This document shows, one piece after another, positions 43,825 to 50,857 of a stretch of 64,000 nt of DNA. Location of the stretch: positions 61,144-125,143 of the forward strand of contig UQMF01000007.1 of the NCBI GenBank assembly GCA_900542145.1, in the 5' to 3' direction. Numbering within the stretch: the stretch's first letter is position 1; each line of letters starts with the position of its first letter. The notes under the pieces are model-generated. The model was not told the DNA's origin. It ran no database searches and worked only from the letters and a program-made list of their open reading frames with translations. Position numbers and translations under genes: made by a program. The stretch comes from an uncultured Oscillospiraceae bacterium. Its GTDB lineage: Bacteria > Bacillota > Clostridia > Oscillospirales > Ruminococcaceae.

Positions 43825-43876
43825 CTGTTTGCTTTCACAAACGGCACATCGCTGCGCCGCTCGTGAAAACAAACAG
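43825..43876 (-). other. Intercistronic stem-loop between BMP and ATPase genes
   Basis: On the minus strand CTGTTTGTTTTCAC pairs with GTGAAAGCAAACAG (14 pairs, one G-U) around a 24-base loop. No T-run follows. Such stems behind binding-protein genes often stabilise the upstream mRNA and lower expression of the membrane parts. Confidence 0.7.
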
Positions 43877-43922
43877 AGCGCAGACTGTCGTGCAGCCTGC
43901 GTCTGCCTGTGATATTTACTGA

Positions 43923-45035
43923 TTACTGGGGAATAGTGCCGACAACGCCCTGAACGAACCAGTTCATGTTCCAGATCTCGTCGTCGGTCATTCTTACGCC
44001 GTCCTCAAGCTTGAGGTTGCCGTCCTGATCGTAGAGAGGACCAGTGAACGGATCGAACGTGCCGTCGATGATGGAAGCCTGAGCCTCGTCAACCTTCTCC
44101 TGTGTACCCTCTGCGCAGAGGTCAGTCAGAGTGTCGAGATAAGTCATGTGCTCGGAAAGACCTTCCCAGTAAGCACGGCTTGTCCATGTACCGTCGATAG
44201 CTCTCTTGCAGTCGTCTACATAGAATGTAGCCCAGTCGAAGCAAGCAGCGGTGAGGTAAGCCTTCGGAGCAGCGTCCGGAGTCGGGAAGTTGTAGCCGAT
44301 GCAGTACGCACCCTTCTCCTCGGCAGCAACCTGGGGAGCGGTGGTATCCTGGTGTTGAGCGATAACGTCAACGCCCTTGTTCAGCAGCTCAAGAGCGCCG
44401 CTCTTCTCCTGGGCGGGATCGTACCAGGTATCGGTGAAGAATACCTCTACCTTAGCGTCGGGGTTTACGGACTGAACGCCCAGTGTGAATGCGTTGATAC
44501 CGCGGATAACCTCAGGAATGGGCTTTGCAGCAACGTAGCCGATATAGTTCTTCTCGGTCTTCATACCTGCAACGATACCGGAAAGGTAACGAGCCTGGTA
44601 AACCTTACCGAAATAAGTGGACATGTTGTCCTTTCTGGTGTAGCCGGAGCAGTGAGCGAACTTCACATCGGGATACTCCTCAGCCATCTGAGCAGTGCCG
44701 TCCATGAATCCGAAGGAGTTGGTGTAGATCAGGTTGCAGCCCTTCTCGTCGATCAGTGTGCCGATAGCCTCGGTAACAGCGGAAACGTTCTCCTCAACGT
44801 TCTCAATGTAAGCAGTCTCAACACCGAGCTGCTCCTCAATAGCAAGTCTGCCCTTGTCGTGAGCCTGGGTGTAGCCGCCGTCGTTAATGCTGCCGATGTA
44901 AACGAAGCCGACCTTGACGTCGGTGTTGGCAGCACTGCTGTTGTCTGCGCTGTCGGAGCCGCTGTTGCCGCCGTTGGAGCAGCCGGTGAGCAGCATTGCC
45001 GCTGCCATCATGGCAGCCAGTAATCTCTTCTTCAT
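43923..45035 (-). CDS. BMP-family substrate-binding lipoprotein
   Basis: This 370-residue extracytoplasmic lipoprotein has the signal MKKRLLAAMMAAAMLLTGCS with lipobox LTGC, then a Ser/Asp-rich linker. The Bmp domain shows VGFVYIGSINDGGYTQAHDK, YTNSFGFMDG and FFTDTWYDPAQEKSGA. Proteins of this class bind purine nucleosides or related compounds. The gene is placed before the ATPase and two permeases and 97 bases behind xpt, so purine uptake is the likely role. Confidence 0.93.
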   Translation of the reverse strand: MKKRLLAAMMAAAMLLTGCSNGGNSGSDSADNSSAANTDVKVGFVYIGSINDGGYTQAHDKGRLAIEEQLGVETAYIENVEENVSAVTEAIGTLIDEKGCNLIYTNSFGFMDGTAQMAEEYPDVKFAHCSGYTRKDNMSTYFGKVYQARYLSGIVAGMKTEKNYIGYVAAKPIPEVIRGINAFTLGVQSVNPDAKVEVFFTDTWYDPAQEKSGALELLNKGVDVIAQHQDTTAPQVAAEEKGAYCIGYNFPTPDAAPKAYLTAACFDWATFYVDDCKRAIDGTWTSRAYWEGLSEHMTYLDTLTDLCAEGTQEKVDEAQASIIDGTFDPFTGPLYDQDGNLKLEDGVRMTDDEIWNMNWFVQGVVGTIPQ

Positions 45036-45132
45036 TGGTTTAGTTCCTCCCTAATTTCTGTGGCATTTCTGCCTTTGTTCCTGCTTGACGCAGTTCCTTT
45101 TTATCATAACGGCAAAGCCGCTAGGATCATGT

Positions 45133-45714
45133 TCACGCCTCGTCGCGGAATGTGCAGCCGTGCTCGGGGTCCATGGAATCTATTATTGCAAGGGATTCCA
45201 CTCTGATACCCTGACTGCGGACGAGTTCGCCGCCGCACTGGCAGCCCTTCTCGATGACGATACCGGCGCCTGCGATCTTCGCGCCAGCATGCTTCACGAT
45301 GTCGATAAGTCCGAGGAGCGCGCAGCCGTTCGCCAGGAAGTCGTCAATGATGAGGATATTGTCCTCCGGCGAAAGGAAAGCCTTCTTCACGATAACGTCA
45401 TATGTACGGTTGTGCGTGAAGCTCTTGATCTGCGTGGAATACACCTCACCGTCGATGTTTATGCTCTGGGTCTTTTTCGCGAATACCACGGGGCAGTTGA
45501 AGTACTGCGCGGTAATGCACGCAATACCAATGCCCGAAGCCTCAATGGTGAGTATCTTGTTTATGCTCTTGTCCGGAAACAGCCTGCGGAATTCCTTGCC
45601 CATCTCGTTGATGAGCGCTATATCCATCTGGTGGTTGAGGAAGCTGTCCACCTTGAGGACATTTCCCTCCTTGATAACGCCGTCTTTTCTGATTCTTTCC
45701 TTTAAAAGCTCCAT
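45133..45714 (-). CDS. xpt: Xanthine phosphoribosyltransferase
   Basis: This 193-residue type I phosphoribosyltransferase converts xanthine (and often guanine) with PRPP to the nucleotide. The PRPP-binding motif is LIIDDFLANGCALLG, and the N-terminal MELLKERIRKDGVIKEGNVL plus LTIEASGIGIACITAQYF match Xpt of Bacillus. It lies six bases behind the flavoprotein gene and in front of the BMP transporter, forming a purine import and salvage unit. No purine riboswitch consensus was found upstream. Confidence 0.95.
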   Translation of the reverse strand: MELLKERIRKDGVIKEGNVLKVDSFLNHQMDIALINEMGKEFRRLFPDKSINKILTIEASGIGIACITAQYFNCPVVFAKKTQSINIDGEVYSTQIKSFTHNRTYDVIVKKAFLSPEDNILIIDDFLANGCALLGLIDIVKHAGAKIAGAGIVIEKGCQCGGELVRSQGIRVESLAIIDSMDPEHGCTFRDEA

Positions 45715-45720
45715 TTCCGC

Positions 45721-47124
45721 TTACCTCTCTGTCAGCTCTCTGCCCATCAGCACGCCCATGACGGAGGCCATCATAAGTCCTCTCGTCCAGCCGCTGGAAT
45801 CACCCAGGCAGTGCAGCCCCTTTATATTTGTATTGAAATGCTCGTCCATCTTTATGCGGTTGCTGTAGAATTTCAGCTCCGGGGAATAGAGCAGCGTTTC
45901 ACGGCTCGCGAATCCCGGGACTACGCAGTCCACCGCCTTGATGAAGTTGATGATGTTAGTCATCGTGCGATAGGGCATTGCGGCGGTGATATCGCCTGCA
46001 ACTGCGTCAGGGAGCGTGGGCTTTACGTTGGAGAAGGAAAGCTCCTTTGCCCAGGTGCGCTTTCCGTCGAGGATATCGCCGTAGCGCTGCACCATTATGT
46101 GCCCGTTGCCCAGCATGTTGGTAAGCTCGCCCACCTTCTGCGCGTATTCGATCGGCTGATTGAACGGAACGCTGAAGTTGTGGGAGCAGAGTATTGCAAG
46201 GTTGGTGTTGTCGGATTTCAGGTCCTTATAGGAATGACCGTTGACCACCGCAAGATCGTTGTCGTAGTTCTCCTGGCTGACGAATCCGCCGGGATTCTGG
46301 CAGAAGGTGCGCACCTTGTTCTTGAACGGCAGCGGATAGCCGATGAGCTTGGACTCATACAGCACCGCGTTGACCTCCTCCATGACCTCGTTGCGGACCT
46401 CGACGCGGACGCCGATATCAACGGTGCCCGGCTGGTGCGCAATGGAATGACTCTCGCAGGTACGCTCAAGCCAGTCAGCGCCCTTCCTTCCGGTGGCGAT
46501 GACAACGCTGTCAGCGGAGATCTCCTGGCGACTGTTGCCCTTGTTATCCGTCACGATAACGCCGGTGCACTCGTCGCCCTTGATGATGATGTCCTCGCAG
46601 CGTGTGGAAAACATGATGTCCACGCCGTGCTCCAGCAGGTACTTCTCGATACGCAGATAGAGCTGGTGTGCCATTTCAGTGCCCAGGTGGCGTATCGGGC
46701 AGTCAACCAGCTTCAGGTTGGCATTGATCGCCTTCTTGCGGATCTCACGGATCTTGTCCGGATCGCTCACACCCTCGACATGGGGATCCGCGCCGAACTC
46801 AAGGTAGATCTTGTCGGTATAGTTGATGGTTTCCTGTGCAAGCTGCTCGCCGATAAGCTCCGGGAGATTACCGCCGACCTCGCAGGACAGGGACAGCTTT
46901 CCGTCGGAGAAAGCGCCTGCGCCGGAGAATCCGGTGGTGATGTGGCAATAGGGCTTGCAATTCATGCAGACCTTTGTCTTTGCCTTCGGACAGGCTCTCT
47001 TCTCGACTGACACGCCCTTCTCGACTATCAGTATCTTCTTCTGGGAGCCTTTACGGAGCATTTCCAGCGCGGTGAATATTCCTGCCGGTCCTGCACCTAC
47101 GATTACTACGTTGTATTTTGACAT
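45721..47124 (-). CDS. NAD(P)/FAD-dependent oxidoreductase, COG2509-like
   Basis: This 467-residue flavoprotein has an N-terminal dinucleotide-binding fold VVIVGAGPAGIFTALEML and a second flavin-contact block in DSVVIATGRKGADWLE. Near residue 50 lies KVCMNCKPYCHITTGFSGAG, a Cys-rich stretch typical of this uncharacterised dehydrogenase group. The final region LHCLGDSSGWTRGLMMASVMG also fits. The reaction is not known. It shares an operon with xpt, is driven by a consensus promoter and carries a 5' hairpin leader. Confidence 0.85.
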   Translation of the reverse strand: MSKYNVVIVGAGPAGIFTALEMLRKGSQKKILIVEKGVSVEKRACPKAKTKVCMNCKPYCHITTGFSGAGAFSDGKLSLSCEVGGNLPELIGEQLAQETINYTDKIYLEFGADPHVEGVSDPDKIREIRKKAINANLKLVDCPIRHLGTEMAHQLYLRIEKYLLEHGVDIMFSTRCEDIIIKGDECTGVIVTDNKGNSRQEISADSVVIATGRKGADWLERTCESHSIAHQPGTVDIGVRVEVRNEVMEEVNAVLYESKLIGYPLPFKNKVRTFCQNPGGFVSQENYDNDLAVVNGHSYKDLKSDNTNLAILCSHNFSVPFNQPIEYAQKVGELTNMLGNGHIMVQRYGDILDGKRTWAKELSFSNVKPTLPDAVAGDITAAMPYRTMTNIINFIKAVDCVVPGFASRETLLYSPELKFYSNRIKMDEHFNTNIKGLHCLGDSSGWTRGLMMASVMGVLMGRELTER

Positions 47125-47147
47125 TACTGGTTTCGCCTTTCATTATT

Positions 47148-47192
47148 GGCAATGAGTCCCTGGTGATTTCACGCAGTCACACCTTCATTGCC
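47148..47192 (-). other. Structured RNA leader of the flavoprotein-xpt operon
   Basis: GGCAATGA and TCATTGCC form a perfect 8-base outer stem on the minus strand. It encloses about 29 bases with GGTG/CACC inside. The element starts about 15 bases after the -10 box and ends 23 bases before the ATG. It does not match the purine, preQ1 or THF consensus known to me. Confidence 0.55.
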
Positions 47193-47206
47193 GGATATAC
47201 GTTATT

Positions 47207-47235
47207 AATTTATCACAATTCCGTCATATTGTCAA
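47207..47235 (-). promoter_or_regulatory. Promoter of the flavoprotein-xpt-BMP operon
   Basis: Minus-strand TTGACA, 17 bases, TAAATT. Confidence 0.82.
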
Positions 47236-47344
47236 CATGTTTTCTGCGTTTTTTCGCACAATGCGTCAAATTTCAGCAACTTGCCGAAAAACGCCGCCGC
47301 TGTCGCATTGAACTAATGCCGCAGCACATGAGTTCGGACAGAAA

Positions 47345-47366
47345 AACTCCGCCCCGGAAGGAGCGG
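47345..47366 (-). terminator. Terminator of the isomerase-ThuA operon
   Basis: CCGCTCC pairs with GGGGCGG (one G-U) on the minus strand, followed by AGTTTTT. Confidence 0.85.
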
Positions 47367-47376
47367 CGAATTCCAT

Positions 47377-47565
47377 TCACACCTTTTCGATGTCGTTCTC
47401 GGAGCAGTAGAACACCGCAGTCATGGAACCGAAGGTATCCTCCTCGTCGTCGCCGTCGTCGGTGTCTATCACATATGTGGTAGTTCCGCCGGCGCAGCTT
47501 ATGTCGGTGATCGTACCCACGATCCCGGACTTCTTGATCCTTACGGTATCGTCAAGTTTGAACAT
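47377..47565 (-). CDS. Small conserved-type protein downstream of ThuA gene
   Basis: This 62-residue protein begins MFKLDDTVRIKKSGIVGTIT and looks like a small SH3/KOW-type beta barrel (hydrophobic-basic start, GIVGTITDIS, acidic loop DTDDGDDEED). It is not assigned to a known family. The start at 47565 has GGAGGTG upstream and overlaps the ThuA stop in TAATG, so it is translationally linked to the ThuA gene. A terminator follows. Confidence 0.72.
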   Translation of the reverse strand: MFKLDDTVRIKKSGIVGTITDISCAGGTTTYVIDTDDGDDEEDTFGSMTAVFYCSENDIEKV

Positions 47566-48281
47566 TATAACACCTCCAATGCCTGTGGATTCGTGCACCC
47601 GATCAGGGAAGCGCCCTCTGCCGGAGCTGCCCAGCGCACGGCGTTTCCAATAACACGCAGCACATTCTCGTCATGGAACGTCGGATATTCCTCATGACCA
47701 GGCTGAAAATAGAATATCCTCCCGGCGCCGCGGCGGTAGGTGACTCCGCTGCGGAACACCTCTCCCCCGGCGAACCAGCCCATGAATACCACCTCGTCCG
47801 GAGCGGGGATATCAAAGGGCTCGCCGTACATCTCCTCCCGGGGAAGCTCAAAGTGCTCAGGAATCCCCCGGGCGATGGGATGGGAGGGAATCACGGTCCA
47901 GACGCGCTCCCGGTCGCCGTGCCGCCATTTAAGATTGCAGGAAGTTCCGCACAACGCCCGGAACACTTTGCTGTGATGTGCGGAATGAAGCGCGATGAAT
48001 CCCATTCCGGAATTCACACGGCGGCAGACTCGCTGCACATTCACGTCCGTGACCTCGCCGTGCGCCATGTGTCCCCACCAGATAAGCACGTCGGTTTCTG
48101 CAAGAACTTCCTCGGACAGTCCCTGCTCCGGGTCGTCCAGGCAGGCGAGCCGCACGCTTATATCCGGCGACTGCGCCAGGTACTCCCCTATCGCGGCGTG
48201 CATTCCCCGGGGGTATATCTCCGCCACCGTCGGCTGCTGCCTTTCGTGGCGGAATTCGTTCCATATAAGTACTTTTATCAT
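47565..48281 (-). CDS. ThuA-domain protein (trehalose utilisation type)
   Basis: This 238-residue protein has the ThuA glutamine-amidotransferase-like fold: MIKVLIWNEFRHE at the start, DVLIWWGHMAHGEV, GMGFIALHSAHHSKVF and FYFQPGHEEYPTFHD. ThuA proteins are linked to disaccharide metabolism, with reaction unclear. Start 48281 (GGGAGGG upstream) overlaps the isomerase stop by four bases. The operon of isomerase-ThuA suggests degradation of a modified or keto-disaccharide. Confidence 0.88.
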   Translation of the reverse strand: MIKVLIWNEFRHERQQPTVAEIYPRGMHAAIGEYLAQSPDISVRLACLDDPEQGLSEEVLAETDVLIWWGHMAHGEVTDVNVQRVCRRVNSGMGFIALHSAHHSKVFRALCGTSCNLKWRHGDRERVWTVIPSHPIARGIPEHFELPREEMYGEPFDIPAPDEVVFMGWFAGGEVFRSGVTYRRGAGRIFYFQPGHEEYPTFHDENVLRVIGNAVRWAAPAEGASLIGCTNPQALEVL

Positions 48282-49111
48282 GTGCCCTCCCTCAGCCATT
48301 CCGTGATGTTTTCGGCGGAACGGCGCATGTAGTCCAGCTGGTCAGCCGCGCCGAAATGCTCCGCAGAGAATCCGCCGGTATAGCCGTCTGCAACAATCTG
48401 CTTCACCAGGGATTCAACGCCGACATATCCTCCGCCGCATTCACAGGGATACATCAGTTCCCCGGAAATATCCGCCTTGGCGTTGCTGCCGTCCGGCAGT
48501 CCCCGGGACGAGTCACGGCTGCGGTCCTTGACATGGACGTGCGCAAGGTACTTCCGCAGCCTGGAATACGCCTCCGCCGGGTCCTCCCGGACGTAGGCGA
48601 AGTTACCCGTGTCAAACGTCCAACGCAGCCCCTCAGAGCCGCTCAGCAGGCGATCCAGTCCGGCAATATCGCAACAGGGGGAGTTCACATCGTCGAAATC
48701 CTCCACGGTCACGGTTATCCCGTACTGCACCGCCATTCCGCACAGAATGGAGAGCTGCTCGCAGGTACGCGCGAAGAAATCCTCCCGGTCGTCCTCCGGT
48801 CGGAAGAATCCCGGGATCGCAAGGATAGTCCCGGCGCCGAATTCCGCCGCAATCTCCAGATGGCGCTTCATCTTCTCCCGGGAAACCTCCGGCAGGTCGT
48901 GCACCAGGTCGTAGTGCCCGTACACGGAGGCGGCGGTTATTCCGCAGCCGGATAATACTCCGCGCAGGGAGCCGTCCTCCAGCCGCCAGAGGTCGCATTC
49001 CAATCCGGTGTATCCGCAGCCGCGTGCGTTTTCAAGAGCCTGCTCCAGTGTGATTCCGCGCTGGGCGCTCGCTTCGTATACGTGCTCCAGGAAAATATTA
49101 AGTCGGTTCAT
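48278..49111 (-). CDS. Sugar phosphate isomerase/epimerase (TIM barrel)
   Basis: This 277-residue protein of the xylose-isomerase-like AP-endonuclease-2 family shows ENARGCGYTGLECDLW, the metal-binding TVEDFDDVN, FDTGNFAYV and LAHVHVKDRS, all in family order. Such enzymes epimerise or isomerise sugars, inosose or keto-sugars; the substrate cannot be told. The start at 49111 has GGAGGGG upstream, replacing a longer frame. It heads a three-gene operon with a consensus promoter. Confidence 0.9.
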   Translation of the reverse strand: MNRLNIFLEHVYEASAQRGITLEQALENARGCGYTGLECDLWRLEDGSLRGVLSGCGITAASVYGHYDLVHDLPEVSREKMKRHLEIAAEFGAGTILAIPGFFRPEDDREDFFARTCEQLSILCGMAVQYGITVTVEDFDDVNSPCCDIAGLDRLLSGSEGLRWTFDTGNFAYVREDPAEAYSRLRKYLAHVHVKDRSRDSSRGLPDGSNAKADISGELMYPCECGGGYVGVESLVKQIVADGYTGGFSAEHFGAADQLDYMRRSAENITEWLREGT

Positions 49112-49136
49112 CTGCACCCCTCCAGTCATGAATACT

Positions 49137-49165
49137 ATTGTATACCACATGAGCCGATTTGTCAA
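49137..49165 (-). promoter_or_regulatory. Promoter of the isomerase-ThuA operon
   Basis: Minus-strand TTGACA (49160-49165), 17 bases, TACAAT (49137-49142). Confidence 0.85.
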
Positions 49166-49200
49166 CCTTGAACGTTTTAACCGATTCCCAATGATTTATC

Positions 49201-49229
49201 TTGACATTGCGGAGCATTTGTGCTATAAT
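49201..49229 (+). promoter_or_regulatory. Orphan perfect-consensus promoter
   Basis: TTGACA, 17 bases, TATAAT, with TGTGC before the -10. No gene follows for 330 bases. Confidence 0.85.
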
Positions 49230-49495
49230 ACATCAAGCTGTAGCAAAATATGCACCTTATGACATTGTATGCATGTTTTTGCACATATAAAAATCGTATA
49301 ACTTATATATACATCTGGCGTATAATATGCATCCTCACGGGAACATATAGTTTTGTGGCGCTTTTCGTTTGGCAGGACTATTATTATAGTACACGACTAT
49401 GCCGCCAATATGAAACAGCTCGCGGATATTTTTCAAATCACTCCACAGCTTTCACATAAATATCATCTGATTTCAATAAAACATCAATTTAGGTA
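49230..49495 (+). other. Untranslated stretch downstream of an orphan promoter; possible ncRNA
   Basis: AT-rich, with ATGCA-containing inverted pieces around 49253-49287 and no frame with a ribosome site. No terminator is obvious, so it may be a long leader of the XRE gene, which however has its own promoter. Confidence 0.35.
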
Positions 49496-49524
49496 TTGAT
49501 TTTTTTCACTCTTTGTTGTATAAT
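49496..49524 (+). promoter_or_regulatory. Promoter of the XRE regulator gene
   Basis: TTGATT, 17 bases, TATAAT; the AGGAGG of the gene lies 20 bases further on. Confidence 0.85.
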
Positions 49525-49558
49525 GATTAAACAAGCAGAAATGACAGGAGGACTGAAT

Positions 49559-49807
49559 ATGTTCAAAAATCAGGCAGATGGCCGCAAGAATCTTGTGGGC
49601 ATCAAAATGCACGAAGTACGCAAGTCGCGTGGTATTTCCCAGCGCCAGGTAGCAGACGACCTGAACGAAATGGGACTCATCATTGACAAGAACGCGGTGC
49701 AGCGTATGGAGTCAGGACAGCGCTTTATCACTGATATTGAGCTTATCACTATCGCTAAGTATCTTGGTATCCCGCTGGACGAGCTGATGGCTTCATTCAG
49801 CAAGTAA
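49559..49807 (+). CDS. Small XRE/Cro-CI type DNA-binding protein
   Basis: This 82-residue single-domain regulator has a helix-turn-helix of the Cro/CI type: GIKMHEVRKSRGISQRQVAD and NAVQRMESGQRFITDIELIT. ATG 49559 has AGGAGG seven bases upstream; earlier in-frame ATGs lie in the promoter and are ignored. It has no sensor domain and no partner gene, so it may control itself or the neighbouring genes. Its target is unknown. Confidence 0.9.
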   Translation: MFKNQADGRKNLVGIKMHEVRKSRGISQRQVADDLNEMGLIIDKNAVQRMESGQRFITDIELITIAKYLGIPLDELMASFSK

Positions 49808-49814
49808 AACGGAA

Positions 49815-49843
49815 GCCCCGGGGCGTGTGCTCCGGGGCAGTTT
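49815..49843. terminator. Terminator between XRE and membrane protein genes
   Basis: GCCCCGG pairs with CCGGGGC and is followed by AGTTTTT on the plus strand. Confidence 0.92.
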
Positions 49844-50557
49844 TTATGGTATCAGCTCAAGATGTTCCTCGCCGTCGAGCACTCCGCCGGTATTCCGGCA
49901 GGTACAGAATATCAGCGCCAGGAAGTAGAATATCATGCTCTCGCTCATCAGACCGTTGGTGAATCCCACCTTGAACGGGATCATCGGCAGCATAGCCGCC
50001 ACGACATACAGCACGGCATATGTCACCAGCACGTTCGCCGGGGTCGCTGCGGAATACCGGGGCAGGAAGGTCATTCCCCTTATCTGGAGCCATATCCAGT
50101 AGATGAACGGCGGAAGCATGATCGCCTCGCTCACTATCGCCACCCAGGACAGATTCGAGAATACCGCGTCGCATACCATGTTCGCAATACTTCCGTTGCC
50201 GGTCTGGTTCATCACGGCGAAGGTGTTCAGCAGCTCCACATAGAATATGTGCAGGCAGAGCCACGGGGTAAGTCCGAATATGGTGAACACACGGTATATT
50301 CTGCGCTCCCTCTGCTGCCTGATGAATCCTGCCGCGGCAAACAGCCCCAGCCCGTAGCAGATTATCCCCGGGAACGCAATGAACATCGCGATGCTGTTGC
50401 GCGTACTGCTTATGTTTGCCACGCCCTCCGTCAGCCACCAGACCTTGCCGCTGTGAGCCGCGTCGCCGTACGCCATGAGCCAGTCCCCGGCGCCGAAGCA
50501 CAGGCAGCCCACGATTCCCAGCAGGAATGCTATCAGCATTTTTTTCTTCTTAGTCAT
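49844..50557 (-). CDS. Multi-span membrane protein, possibly DUF6796
   Basis: This 237-residue integral membrane protein has about seven hydrophobic helices. The first follows a basic start (MTKKKKMLIAFLLGIVGCL); GAGDWLMAYGD lies just after helix 1. No catalytic motif is recognised; the layout recalls the DUF6796 family but this is uncertain. It stands alone with a perfect consensus promoter 36 bases upstream of its start and a terminator at its end. Confidence 0.72.
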   Translation of the reverse strand: MTKKKKMLIAFLLGIVGCLCFGAGDWLMAYGDAAHSGKVWWLTEGVANISSTRNSIAMFIAFPGIICYGLGLFAAAGFIRQQRERRIYRVFTIFGLTPWLCLHIFYVELLNTFAVMNQTGNGSIANMVCDAVFSNLSWVAIVSEAIMLPPFIYWIWLQIRGMTFLPRYSAATPANVLVTYAVLYVVAAMLPMIPFKVGFTNGLMSESMIFYFLALIFCTCRNTGGVLDGEEHLELIP

Positions 50558-50592
50558 GTTGTTCCTTCTTTCGGTTAGTTTAAGCTAATAGA

Positions 50593-50621
50593 ATTATACC
50601 ACAGCTGTCCACATTTGTCAA
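50593..50621 (-). promoter_or_regulatory. Promoter of the membrane protein gene
   Basis: Minus-strand TTGACA, 17 bases, TATAAT: full consensus. Confidence 0.9.
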
Positions 50622-50819
50622 TACCCGAAAGACAATCATAGGACGGCAATACGCCGGACAATTCGCAGGACGAGGCTCTTATGCCTGAGAATTTACCCAC
50701 CAGCACAGTACGCGCCGGCAGAGCATTGTAATGCCTGCCGGGGAGCCGCACTCCCTGAGGGCTGCCACCAGATTCAAAATGCTGCTCGTCCTCGTCAAGA
50801 ACTGATTCCACGCAAAGCA
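50622..50819. other. Unassigned GC-rich stretch between membrane protein and GH2 genes
   Basis: A leftward frame of up to 81 codons (50575-50820) runs through it, but its last codons coincide with the promoter of the next gene and no ribosome site or known family is seen. The DNA holds several short inverted repeats (for example GCCGGCAG...CTGCCGG near 50720-50744), so a structured RNA is as possible as a peptide. Confidence 0.3.
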
Positions 50820-50857
50820 AGCCCCGGCATCCGCACTGGATCGCCGGGGCTGTTTTT
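50820..50857. terminator. Terminator beside the GH2 gene
   Basis: AGCCCCGGC pairs with GCCGGGGCT; GTTTTTATTT follows on the plus strand. On the minus strand it is the first hairpin after the GH2 stop. Confidence 0.8.

Noticed and set aside
47125..47235. Purine riboswitch in front of the xpt operon
   Set aside because: The conserved purine aptamer segments and their spacing are not found. Only a simple stem-loop of another type is present.
49166..49180. LacI-type operator (AACGTT core) upstream of the isomerase promoter
   Set aside because: Only the central six bases are symmetrical; the outer bases do not match a palindrome.
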